DNA from: JANMQK01 sp031370485
GTDB taxonomy: Bacteria; Acidobacteriota; Polarisedimenticolia; Gp22-AA2
Direction: 5' to 3'
DNA length: 49,805 bases
NCBI GenBank assembly: GCA_031370485.1
Contig: JANMQK010000006.1
Location: 1 to 49,805, forward strand
Below are positions 15,875 to 23,230 of this stretch, in pieces. Numbering within the stretch: position 1 is the first letter of the stretch; every line of letters starts with the position of its first letter. The translations under genes and the position numbers were made by a program. The notes beneath the pieces were generated by a model that ran no database searches, had not been told where the DNA came from, and saw only the letters and a program-made list of their open reading frames with translations.

Positions 15875-16594
15875 ATGACCACGTTTCCCGCCCTGACCGC
15901 CTTCGTTCGCAAACATGGAATTTCCACGGCGGTCCTTCTCGCGACCGCGCTCGCGCCGGCTTTCGCCGGGGACATCGTCGGCAAGGTGAAGTACGCCGGC
16001 ACTGCGCCCACGCCCGCCAAGATCGCGGTCACCAAGGACCAGGCGGTCTGCGGCAAGGCCGAGCACTCGGACGAGTCCCTCCTCGTGGCCGCCGACAAGG
16101 GGGTGAAAAACGTGGTGGTCAACATCGCCGACCCGAAGGACGGCAAGAAGATGGCGGCCCCCCCGAAAAACTCGACAGTCGACCAGAACGGCTGCAAGTT
16201 CCTCCCCCACGTGCAGATCGTGGCTGCAGGAGCGCCCATCGACATCGTCAACGATGACGGCATCCTGCACAACATCCACTCCTTCCCCAAGAACAACACG
16301 CCGTTCAACAAGGCCCAGCCGAAGTTCAAGAAGGTCATGACCGAGAAGTTCGAGAAGGCGGACGTGGTCCAGATCAAGTGCGACGTCCACACCTGGATGA
16401 GCGGCTGGATCATCGTCGCGGATCATCCCTACTACGGCCTGAGCGACGCCTCGGGCTCGTTCAAGATCGCCGACGTCCCCGCCGGCACCTACACCCTCGA
16501 CTACTGGCACGAGAAGCTCGGCAAGCAGTCCAAGCAGGTCACGGTGCCCGCCACGGGTTCGGTGACCGCCGACTTCGAGTACCCGGCGAAGTAA
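15875..16594 (+). CDS. Secreted cupredoxin-like / carboxypeptidase-regulatory-like protein
   Basis: The 239-residue product has a signal peptide (cleavage near residue 31, APAFAGD). The central part resembles a type 1 copper domain: candidate ligands are His132 or His135 (GILHNIHSF), Cys169, His172 and Met175 in IKCDVHTWMSGW. The C-terminal part (about 183-238) is a small beta domain with the carboxypeptidase regulatory-like signature SFKIADVPAGTYTLDYWHE. Proteins of this group are often called methylamine-utilisation-like, without real evidence. Position directly behind the octaheme cytochrome suggests a periplasmic electron carrier between the bc complex and the oxidase. The C-x2-H-x2-M spacing differs from plastocyanin and azurin, so copper binding is inferred. 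Confidence 0.75.
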   Translation: MTTFPALTAFVRKHGISTAVLLATALAPAFAGDIVGKVKYAGTAPTPAKIAVTKDQAVCGKAEHSDESLLVAADKGVKNVVVNIADPKDGKKMAAPPKNSTVDQNGCKFLPHVQIVAAGAPIDIVNDDGILHNIHSFPKNNTPFNKAQPKFKKVMTEKFEKADVVQIKCDVHTWMSGWIIVADHPYYGLSDASGSFKIADVPAGTYTLDYWHEKLGKQSKQVTVPATGSVTADFEYPAK

Positions 16595-16606
16595 GGGGAC
16601 CGGGGT

Positions 16607-17881
16607 CTAGGGCGCGCCGCGGACCGGATCGCCTTCCTGAAGTGAGAGAAGAAACCTCCCGAGGGCGGCGCGCTCGCGCCGCCCCGGGAGGGAGTCCGCG
16701 TAGGCGGGCATCGCCAGGCCGACTCCGTAAAGCACCGACCGCAGAAGCGCCGCCTCCGACGCTCCGCCTCGCTCCCGGCAGGCGTGCGTCAGGTTCCCCG
16801 ACGAGGTGACGGGAAAGCCGTCGGCGTCGACCCAGTCGGCTCGCGCCTCCTCCCGGGAGAGGCCGCCTCCGCCGGGCCCGTGACACCCGGCGCAGCCGAG
16901 ATCCCCGTAAAGTGCCCGGCCCTCGGCGGCGAGGCCGGGATCCCGCCGGTCCGCGGGGCCCCCCCCGTCTTCAGCCGGCGCGCCGCGCTCCTCCTGCCTG
17001 GTGTCCGCGTCCCGAAGGCGCAGCCCCCTTCCCCGCAGCGCCGGCGAGAATTCCTTGACGCACACCACGAGGGCCCAGCGGTCGCGCGGCTCGAGGGCGG
17101 AAAACGACGGCATCGCGGCCCCGATCCCGCTCCCCAGAGTGATCGCGCGAAACAGGTCGGCGTCGGCGGGCGGCTCGCCGGACGGCGTCGACTTGAAGAG
17201 GTACCGCGCCGCCACGAAATTCCGCGGCGCAGGGGAGAGGAGCGCCGCCGCCACTCCCCTGCCGTCTCCCGCCTCGCCATGACAGGCGCTGCAATGGACG
17301 CGGTAGAGATCCGCACCGCGGGACAGCAGCGCCCCATTCGCCTCAGGGGGCTCGGAGATCTCGGGCTCGCGGCTCCTGATCTCGGCCCAGATGTCCCGTC
17401 CGCCGCGCCCGAGCGCCTGAAGGTACGCGACGAGGTCGACAGCGTCAGGGGCCGGGACCGGACGGCCGGCGGGCCCCGGCGCAAACAGGTGCCTCGAGGC
17501 GGGCATCGTGGAGCCGCCCACGACGACCGCCGGGGCGTATAGGTGCGCGTACTGCCAGTCGTCGCTCCTGCGGTGCCCTTCCCAGGCGAGGTCGGGGCCG
17601 ACCCGGGACCCGCCGTCCTCCGACCGCCGCGGATCGCCGTACAACGTGTGGCAGCGCGCGCAGTTCTCGCGACGGTAGATGTTCTCTCCCCGTCTCGCGG
17701 ATTCGGAATCGAGCCGCGTCTCGGCCGGCCCGGCCGCCGGGGCGGGGTCGGAAGCGGGGACGATGGCCGGCGCGGGAGCGGCCTGACGCGATTGGCAGGC
17801 TGCCGCCGTCAGGGCGGTCGCCGTCAGGACGATCAGTGTCAGGACCGGGAGAGAACGCCTAGGCAGGCCCTTCGACCACAT
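16607..17881 (-). CDS. Triheme c-type cytochrome lipoprotein with CcoO-like first domain
   Basis: Starting at the ATG at 17881 the protein has 424 residues. A lipoprotein-type signal ends at Cys29 (ALTAAAC), followed by an Ala/Pro linker. Three CxxCH hemes are present: CARCH 74-78, CSACH 197-201 and CAGCH 330-334. The first domain resembles the CcoO subunit of cbb3 oxidases: NIYRRENCARCHTLYGD, then GPDLAWEGHRRSDDWQYAHLY and a Met ligand in STMPASRHLF. The other two are CcoP-like class I domains. It is the last gene of the aa3 oxidase operon, whose CoxB lacks a fused cytochrome c domain, so this protein is a good candidate for the electron-entry cytochrome. The longer frame from 17920 would overlap the upstream gene by 62 bases and spoil the signal peptide. 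Confidence 0.88.
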   Translation of the reverse strand: MWSKGLPRRSLPVLTLIVLTATALTAAACQSRQAAPAPAIVPASDPAPAAGPAETRLDSESARRGENIYRRENCARCHTLYGDPRRSEDGGSRVGPDLAWEGHRRSDDWQYAHLYAPAVVVGGSTMPASRHLFAPGPAGRPVPAPDAVDLVAYLQALGRGGRDIWAEIRSREPEISEPPEANGALLSRGADLYRVHCSACHGEAGDGRGVAAALLSPAPRNFVAARYLFKSTPSGEPPADADLFRAITLGSGIGAAMPSFSALEPRDRWALVVCVKEFSPALRGRGLRLRDADTRQEERGAPAEDGGGPADRRDPGLAAEGRALYGDLGCAGCHGPGGGGLSREEARADWVDADGFPVTSSGNLTHACRERGGASEAALLRSVLYGVGLAMPAYADSLPGRRERAALGRFLLSLQEGDPVRGAP

Positions 17882-18128
17882 TCCCGGGATCGGCCGGGTG
17901 CTTTTCCGGCGAGTAGGCACGCACCACCACCAGGAGGACGAAACCCAGGACGACCAGTCCCAGGGTCCCGAGGAGGAAGAGAACGCTGACCGACAAGCCG
18001 CGGCCGACGTTGCTGGCCCCCCCCGCCGTGTTGCACATGGCGCACTGGGCCGAAGCCGGAAGGACCAGGAGGAAGGGCGCCGCCAGGGAGGCGCAAGCCG
18101 CGACGATTCGATGAAGACCGGTTCTCAC
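17859..18128 (-). CDS. Small membrane protein with exported CAMC motif
   Basis: The 89-residue product has a signal-type N-terminus (about residues 8-27, ending PASAQ). A CAMCNTAGG segment follows immediately, then a single strong transmembrane helix (about 45-68) and a short charged cytoplasmic tail. The CxxC pair would sit at the mature N-terminus on the periplasmic face. This could suit copper handling or a thiol role during CuA or cytochrome assembly. Comparable small CxxC proteins are found in oxidase clusters of other phyla, but I know of no characterised one. It lies between coxC and the triheme cytochrome, overlapping the latter's start by 23 bases, so it is probably translated with it. 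Confidence 0.75.
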   Translation of the reverse strand: MRTGLHRIVAACASLAAPFLLVLPASAQCAMCNTAGGASNVGRGLSVSVLFLLGTLGLVVLGFVLLVVVRAYSPEKHPADPGNVVEGPA

Positions 18129-18174
18129 GCGCTCCCTCCCACGGCGTCCGCGGCGCGGATCGGCCGCGTCAGAG

Positions 18175-18753
18175 TCAGAGCAGGTACATTACCACGTAGA
18201 GTCCGAGCCATACCAGGCCGACGAAGTGCCAGTACATGGCGCACAGCTCGGCCTGCTTGCGGTGGCCGTCCGACACCCAGGGCTCGCGCTGCCTCCAGGC
18301 GAGCACAAGAAGCCAGACCACCCCGGCCGTGGCATGCACCGCGTGCACCCCTGTCAGGAAATAGAAGGTCGTGCCGTAGGTCGTTCCCGCGAAGCTCAGA
18401 CCGCCCGCCAGCAGTCGCGACCACTGCACCGCCTGCAGCAGGAGAAACAGGACCCCGAGCAGGCAGGCCAGGGCCAGGCCCCGGCGCAGGCCGCGCGCAT
18501 CCAGGCGGCGGACGGCAAGCAGGGCGCGGACGAGCGACAGGCTGCTGAGAGCGATGACGAGGGTGTTGAACCCGGCCAGTCCCTTCGGGAGAGGGGGCAG
18601 TCCCGGGGGCGGCCAGCCCGGGCCGGCATAGCGCAGCGTCAGGTAACCGCCGACGAGGCCGGCGAACAGCATCACGCCCGCCATCAGGAAGATCAGCGTG
18701 GCGAAATGCGCGTTGTCCTGCGCGGGCAGGACGGGCTGATCGGCGCCCCTCAT
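18175..18753 (-). CDS. Cytochrome c oxidase subunit III, divergent copy
   Basis: This is a 192-residue, five-helix subunit III. The family core is present: FYFLTGVHAVHATAGVVWL, and the C-terminal MYWHFVGLVWLGLYVVMYLL. Two usually conserved acidic positions are changed. The Glu of the QxxEY helix is Gln (FLLLQAVQWSRLL), and the Asp of YWHFVD is Gly. In characterised oxidases these acidic residues help proton uptake and stability, so this copy may behave differently from the second subunit III at 25487. It lies three bases after ctaB in the coxB-coxA-ctaA-ctaB-coxC operon. Which of the two subunits assembles with CoxA cannot be decided from sequence. Confidence 0.9.
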   Translation of the reverse strand: MRGADQPVLPAQDNAHFATLIFLMAGVMLFAGLVGGYLTLRYAGPGWPPPGLPPLPKGLAGFNTLVIALSSLSLVRALLAVRRLDARGLRRGLALACLLGVLFLLLQAVQWSRLLAGGLSFAGTTYGTTFYFLTGVHAVHATAGVVWLLVLAWRQREPWVSDGHRKQAELCAMYWHFVGLVWLGLYVVMYLL

Positions 18754-18756
18754 GGC

Positions 18757-19629
18757 TCAGGGAAGGGGTGCCGTCCTGTCGAGCGCCATCAACCCCAGGA
18801 GGACCGGGAGGTAGACGACCGAGCCGAGCAGGAGACGCCGTGCGGCGCGGGCTGTTCCGCCGAGGAGAAACGGCGCCGCGAGAGCCGCGAATCCCAGCCC
18901 GAGGACGAGGGCGCCGTAAAAATAGACCTCACCGGTCACCCCCAGTAGAGTCGGGACGAGGCTCAGGGGCAGCAGGATCAGGGAATGACCGACGATCTGC
19001 CGCTCGGTGCTCCCCCCCTTCGGATCGACGACCGGCAGGAGGCTGAATCCTCCCCGGGCGTAGTCGTCCTTATACAGGCAGGCGATCGCCAGCGAGTGCG
19101 GCAGCTGCCATACGAACAGGATCGCGAACAGCGCGATGCCTCCTGCCGCGAGATCGCCGCTCGCCGCGGTCCACCCGCCGAGCGGCGGCAGCGCACCCGG
19201 GATGGCACCCACCAGGGTGCAGAGCGCGGACACTTTCTTGAGCGGCGTGTAGACGAAGACGTAGCTCAGGAGCGTCAACGCGGCCAGGAGGGCGGTCAGG
19301 CTGTTGACCGCGAAATTGAGCACCAGGAGACCGGCGAGCGAGATCGACGCCGCGAACGCGAGGGCGTGCGCCGCCGACATCCGGCCGGACGGCAGGGGCC
19401 GGGATCGGGTGCGCAGCATCTTCCCGTCGGCCTCCCGCTCGAAGTACATGTTCAGCGCGCTCGTCCCCCCGGCCACGAGCGCCGTGCCGAGGATGGCCCA
19501 CGCGAGTAGCGCCGCGTCGAAACCACGCCGCGATCCGAGGTAGAACCCGACCGCGGTGGTCACCAGGACCATGGAGGTCACGCGGGGCTTGGTCAGCTCG
19601 AGAAACCCACCCAGGGTCGCGCGGGTCAT
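18757..19629 (-). CDS. ctaB: Protoheme IX farnesyltransferase (heme O synthase)
   Basis: CtaB adds a farnesyl chain to heme B to make heme O, the precursor of heme A for the oxidase. The 290-residue membrane protein has the two Asp-rich prenyltransferase regions: NMYFEREADGKMLRTRSRPL (about residues 63-82) and YKDDYARGGFSLLPV, plus about eight helices. The ATG at 19629 gives the family N-terminus FLELTKPRVTSMVL; a long, low-complexity upstream extension of the frame is ignored. The start overlaps the ctaA stop (ATGA), which implies translational coupling. Order ctaA-ctaB next to coxA is classical for aa3 oxidases. Confidence 0.95.
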   Translation of the reverse strand: MTRATLGGFLELTKPRVTSMVLVTTAVGFYLGSRRGFDAALLAWAILGTALVAGGTSALNMYFEREADGKMLRTRSRPLPSGRMSAAHALAFAASISLAGLLVLNFAVNSLTALLAALTLLSYVFVYTPLKKVSALCTLVGAIPGALPPLGGWTAASGDLAAGGIALFAILFVWQLPHSLAIACLYKDDYARGGFSLLPVVDPKGGSTERQIVGHSLILLPLSLVPTLLGVTGEVYFYGALVLGLGFAALAAPFLLGGTARAARRLLLGSVVYLPVLLGLMALDRTAPLP

Positions 19630-20597
19630 GCGGAGACCTCCGCCCCGGCGGGCATCATGGAGACGCGTTGTCCCGCGCGGTCCCGTCGCCCGGCGCGGAC
19701 CGTGAGGACCAGCGAGGACGCCAGGAGGAGCGCTCCCACGACGACATGGGTCGTCGCCGGGATCACCGCCAGACGGGTCATCACCGTCACCGCTCCCAGG
19801 AGGACCTGCGCCACGACCAGGACCGCGGCGCAGCGCGCGGGCGCTTTCAAGTCGGGCCGCGTGGAGGGGCACCGCCTGGATTCGCGCCGGACCAGCGCCG
19901 CGGTGGCGAAGACCGCGCCCGCCACCAGGAGCGCCCCGACGCGATGCGCGAAGTGGATGGCGACCTCGAACGAGAAAAAGGGCGGCACCAGGCGGCCGAA
20001 GGCCAGCGGGACGTCCGGAATGGCCAGCCCCGCCCCCGTGTGCCGCATCAGGGCGCCCAGCACCAGCTGCGCGAAGATCATCCCCGTCGTGGCGTATGTG
20101 AGGGCGCGCAGCGCAGGCGCCGCCTCGCCGCCGGTGCGGACAACCGCTTCACCCGCCACGAAGGCCCGCGACGTGGACAGCGACATGACAACGACCACGC
20201 AGAAGAAACCCTGCGCCAGGCAGGCGTGCGCCACCGATACGGTGACCGGGAGCCGCAGAAGCACGGTGAGACCGCCCAGGAGCCCCTGCAGGACGACGAC
20301 GCCGAGAGCGAGGTAGGCCAGGCGGCGCACCCAGGAGCGCTCCTCGCGGGCCCGGTACCACGCCGCCAGGGCCACGGTGAGAAGTCCGACGAAGGCCGCC
20401 ACCAGCCGGTGGCCGTGCTCGAACAGGACCCCGCCCTCCATCGGCGGGAACACCTGGCCGAACGACAGCGGCCAGTCGGGCACCGCCAGCCCCGACCCGG
20501 TGCTGGTGACCAGCCCCCCCGCGACCAGAAGCGCCACGGTGCAGCACGCGAGGAATAGCGTGAATCGGTGCCGCCAACGGTCGAATCGGGAGGGCAT
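19626..20597 (-). CDS. ctaA: Heme A synthase (CtaA/COX15)
   Basis: CtaA oxidises the C8 methyl of heme O to the formyl of heme A. The 323-residue protein has eight transmembrane helices in two similar halves. The conserved segments are GGLVTSTGSGLAVPDWPLSF followed by GHRLVAAFVG in the first half, and GALMRHTGAGLAIPDVPLAF with HFAHRVGALLVA in the second. The His residues in each half are the heme ligands. The ATG at 20597 follows the coxA stop by 13 bases; an upstream GTG/ATG-type start at 20636 would overlap coxA and add 13 residues. Its presence shows that the adjacent oxidase uses heme A. Confidence 0.95.
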   Translation of the reverse strand: MPSRFDRWRHRFTLFLACCTVALLVAGGLVTSTGSGLAVPDWPLSFGQVFPPMEGGVLFEHGHRLVAAFVGLLTVALAAWYRAREERSWVRRLAYLALGVVVLQGLLGGLTVLLRLPVTVSVAHACLAQGFFCVVVVMSLSTSRAFVAGEAVVRTGGEAAPALRALTYATTGMIFAQLVLGALMRHTGAGLAIPDVPLAFGRLVPPFFSFEVAIHFAHRVGALLVAGAVFATAALVRRESRRCPSTRPDLKAPARCAAVLVVAQVLLGAVTVMTRLAVIPATTHVVVGALLLASSLVLTVRAGRRDRAGQRVSMMPAGAEVSA

Positions 20598-20610
20598 CAC
20601 ACCGCCGGCG

Positions 20611-22359
20611 TCAGGCCCGGGCCGGAGAGAGGACACCGGGCGTGTGCGCCGGTGTCGTGGCCCCCGGCACGTTCTGGGGCAGGTAGTCCTCCGCCATGCC
20701 CGGCGGGCTGAACTCGTAGGCGCCGTGGTAGACGGTCGGGATCGTCTCGAAGTTGCCGTGCGGCGGGGGGCTCGGGGCCACCCACTCGAGGGTCGTGGCG
20801 TGCCAGGGGTTGCGCGAGGCCTTCCTGCCGAACGCCAGGCTTCCGAGGAAGTTCGACATGAACAGAAGCTGCGAGGCGCCGAGGCAGAGCGCGCTGATCG
20901 TGATGAAGATGTTCATCGGCTGCAGGGGCTTCAAAAAGTCGTACTGGGTGGGGTCGTAGATGCGGCGCATGTGCCCGCCCATGCCCAGGATGTGCATCGG
21001 GAAGAACGTCAGATTGAAAAAAATGAAGGACAGCACCCAGTGCAGCTTCCCGAGCCCCTCGTTCATCATCCGGCCGAACATCTTCGGATACCAGAACGTG
21101 ATGGCCGCGAAGACGCCGAACAGGCTGCCGCCGAACAGCACGTAGTGCAGGTGGGCCACGATGAAGTAGGTGTCGTGGATGTAGATGTCCACCGGGGTCG
21201 AGGCCATGAAGATCCCCGAGAGCCCGCCGATGATGAACATCGACACGAAGGTCATGGCGTTCAGCATCGGGGTGGTGAAATGGATCGACCCGCGCCAGAT
21301 CGTGCCCAGCCAGTTGAAGGTCTTGATGGCCGAGGGGACGGCGATGACCATGGTCGAGATCATGAACGCCGTGCCGAGGGTGGGGTTCATCCCGCTCTGG
21401 AACATGTGGTGCCCCCAGACGATGAAACCGAGCCCGGCGATCCCCATCAGGGAGAACACCATCGCCTTGTAGCCGAAGATCGGCTTCCGGGCAAAGGTGG
21501 CCAGGATGTCCGACACGAATCCCATGGCCGGCAGGATCATGATGTAGACGGCGGGGTGCGAGTAGAACCAGAACAGGTGCTGCCACAGAAGGACCTGCCC
21601 GCCTCCGGCGGGGGCGAAAAAATGCGTTCCGAGGGTCCGGTCGAACAGCAGCATCCCCATGGCGGAGGCCAGGACCGGGGTGGCCATGAGCGACAGGATT
21701 GCCGTGATGAACAGGGCCCAGATCGACAGCGGCATCCGGAAGAACTGCATCCCCGGGGCGCGCATGTTGACAATCGTCGTGATGTAGTTGACCGCCCCCA
21801 TGATGGATGACGACCCGATGATGATGACGCTGACGATCCAGAGGGTCTGTCCGAGTGTGACGCCCGAATAGTCCGCAACCGCCGACAGCGGCGGGTACGC
21901 CGTCCAGCCCGACGCGGCGGCGCCCGTCTCGGTGAAGAAGGACGTGACCATCACCATCCCGCCCGCGAGCGCCACCCAGAACGACAGCATGTTGAGCTTC
22001 GGGTAGGCCATGTCCCGCGCGCCAATCATCAAGGGAACCAGGAAGTTCCCGAACGCCCCGGCGAGGGTCGGGATGATCACCATGAAGATCATGACCGAGC
22101 CGTGCATCGTGAAAAGCATGTTGTAGAACTCGGGGCCCATGTGCCCCTCGGGCATCGAGGCCTCGGGGAACAGGGTGCCGAGCGGCATCGCCTTGTCGGG
22201 ATAGCCGAGCTGCCAGCGCACCATCATCGCCATGAGCCCGCCGAAGATCATGAAGAACAGGCTCATGAAGAGGAACTGGATGCCGATGACCTTGTGGTCG
22301 GTCGAGAAGATGTACTTGCGGATGAAGGGGATCTTGTGCTCGGACCCGTGCTCGGACAT
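20611..22359 (-). CDS. ctaD: Cytochrome c oxidase subunit I, A2-type
   Basis: The 582-residue, twelve-helix subunit holds heme a and the heme a3-CuB site. Heme a ligands include His86 (FTMHGS). CuB ligands are His268, His317 and His318 (WGHHMF). HLHYV has His403 and His405, heme a3 and heme a ligands. Tyr272 is the crosslinked Tyr. The glutamate of the classical HPEVY sequence is missing: the region is YSHPAVY (266-272), the mark of A2-type oxidases such as those of Rhodothermus and Thermus. The D-channel entry Asp116 and K-channel Lys346 remain. The start at 22359 has GGAGA nine bases upstream. It follows coxB by 18 bases. Confidence 0.96.
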   Translation of the reverse strand: MSEHGSEHKIPFIRKYIFSTDHKVIGIQFLFMSLFFMIFGGLMAMMVRWQLGYPDKAMPLGTLFPEASMPEGHMGPEFYNMLFTMHGSVMIFMVIIPTLAGAFGNFLVPLMIGARDMAYPKLNMLSFWVALAGGMVMVTSFFTETGAAASGWTAYPPLSAVADYSGVTLGQTLWIVSVIIIGSSSIMGAVNYITTIVNMRAPGMQFFRMPLSIWALFITAILSLMATPVLASAMGMLLFDRTLGTHFFAPAGGGQVLLWQHLFWFYSHPAVYIMILPAMGFVSDILATFARKPIFGYKAMVFSLMGIAGLGFIVWGHHMFQSGMNPTLGTAFMISTMVIAVPSAIKTFNWLGTIWRGSIHFTTPMLNAMTFVSMFIIGGLSGIFMASTPVDIYIHDTYFIVAHLHYVLFGGSLFGVFAAITFWYPKMFGRMMNEGLGKLHWVLSFIFFNLTFFPMHILGMGGHMRRIYDPTQYDFLKPLQPMNIFITISALCLGASQLLFMSNFLGSLAFGRKASRNPWHATTLEWVAPSPPPHGNFETIPTVYHGAYEFSPPGMAEDYLPQNVPGATTPAHTPGVLSPARA

Positions 22360-22377
22360 GGTCAACGTTCTCCGGGA

Positions 22378-23088
22378 TCAGGCGTGCGGTTTGGTCTGAG
22401 CCGGGGGCGGCGGAGCAGCCTCGGCGGCCGCGACCCCCGCCTGCGCCTCGGACATCCAGGTCGTGTACTCGTCCGGCTGCATCACCGTGAGGATTCCCCG
22501 CATCGAATAGTGGCCGAACCCGCACAGCTCGGCGCACGCGATCTCGTACGTCCCGGTCTTGGTGCCCTCCACCCAGACGTCGATGGTCAGCCCCGGCACC
22601 GCATCCTGCTTCAGGCGGAACTGCGGCAGGAAAAAGGAGTGGATGACGTCTTTCGATCGCAGCCGGATTCTGAACGGCTTGCCCACGGGCAGTTTCATGT
22701 CGTTGGAGGTGACCACGTCGTCCGGGGTCTCGAACTCACCGTCCGCCCCTTTGTAACGGATCTCCCAGTTGAACTGAGAGGCGGTGACGATCACCATGTC
22801 ATCGGTGGGTGGGATCTGTCCCTTGATCATGTCCCAGGCGTTGCGGCTGACGAACGCCAGGGCGACCAGCAGCACGGCGGGCACGATGGTCCAGATCACC
22901 TCGAGCGTGTTGTTGCCGTGCGTGTAGGTCGCGCGCACGCCCTCCTTGCGCCGGTAGCGGAACGCGAAGTAGAAGAGGAGCGCCTCGGTCAGGACGAACG
23001 CCGCGCCCGTGATGGCGAGGATCAGGTAGAACAGGTGATCGATCGTCGGGCTGTAGGTGGAAACGCCCTCGGGCAGCCGCCAAGTCAT
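22378..23088 (-). CDS. ctaC: Cytochrome c oxidase subunit II (CuA)
   Basis: The 236-residue subunit has two transmembrane helices (about residues 18-42 and 62-82) and a periplasmic CuA domain. CuA ligands are His150 (DVIHSFF) and the set in CAELCGFGHYSM: Cys185, Cys189, His193 and Met196, with Glu187 contributing its backbone. Trp108 in FNWEIRY is the usual electron-entry aromatic region. No cytochrome c domain is fused at the C-terminus, which ends in an Ala/Pro tail. Electrons must therefore come from a separate cytochrome, perhaps the triheme lipoprotein of the same operon. It is the first gene of the minus-strand oxidase operon and is divergent from the ABC transporter operon. Confidence 0.96.
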   Translation of the reverse strand: MTWRLPEGVSTYSPTIDHLFYLILAITGAAFVLTEALLFYFAFRYRRKEGVRATYTHGNNTLEVIWTIVPAVLLVALAFVSRNAWDMIKGQIPPTDDMVIVTASQFNWEIRYKGADGEFETPDDVVTSNDMKLPVGKPFRIRLRSKDVIHSFFLPQFRLKQDAVPGLTIDVWVEGTKTGTYEIACAELCGFGHYSMRGILTVMQPDEYTTWMSEAQAGVAAAEAAPPPPAQTKPHA

Positions 23089-23160
23089 GGGTCTCGAACC
23101 CCCTCGAACGAAGCGGCATTTATATTAGAGACCCCAGGGCAAGTCAAGATCTCCGATGCC

Positions 23161-23204
23161 TCTGCGATTCCCCGCAGACTCGCTGGGCGGCGGCGCCGCC
23201 CAGC
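23161..23204. promoter_or_regulatory. Two adjacent inverted repeats between divergent oxidase operons
   Basis: TCTGCG-N6-CGCAGA occupies 23161-23178, and a perfect 10-bp repeat GCTGGGCGGC-N3-GCCGCCCAGC occupies 23182-23204. They lie between the divergent coxB and ABC/coxC operons, with the second repeat covering the -35 region of the 23231 gene. They could be operators that coordinate both operons. Confidence 0.35.
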
Positions 23205-23214
23205 CTCGCGGGTG

Positions 23215-23220
23215 TATGAT
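23215..23220 (+). promoter_or_regulatory. -10 box (TATGAT), probable leaderless start
   Basis: TATGAT ends 10 bases before the ATG at 23231. There is no Shine-Dalgarno sequence in the C-rich gap. An ATG inside the hexamer itself is in frame but would add low-quality residues to the transporter. Confidence 0.4.
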
Positions 23221-23230
23221 GCGCCCCCCG

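Noticed and set aside
19630..19872. N-terminal extension of CtaB by 81 residues
   Set aside because: It overlaps ctaA out of frame and is low-complexity; the ATG at 19629 gives the normal family start and an ATGA overlap.
23086..23102. GGGTCTCGAACCCC resembling a reverse-strand tRNA T-arm
   Set aside because: It overlaps the coxB start and ribosome-binding region, and no other tRNA arms are present nearby.
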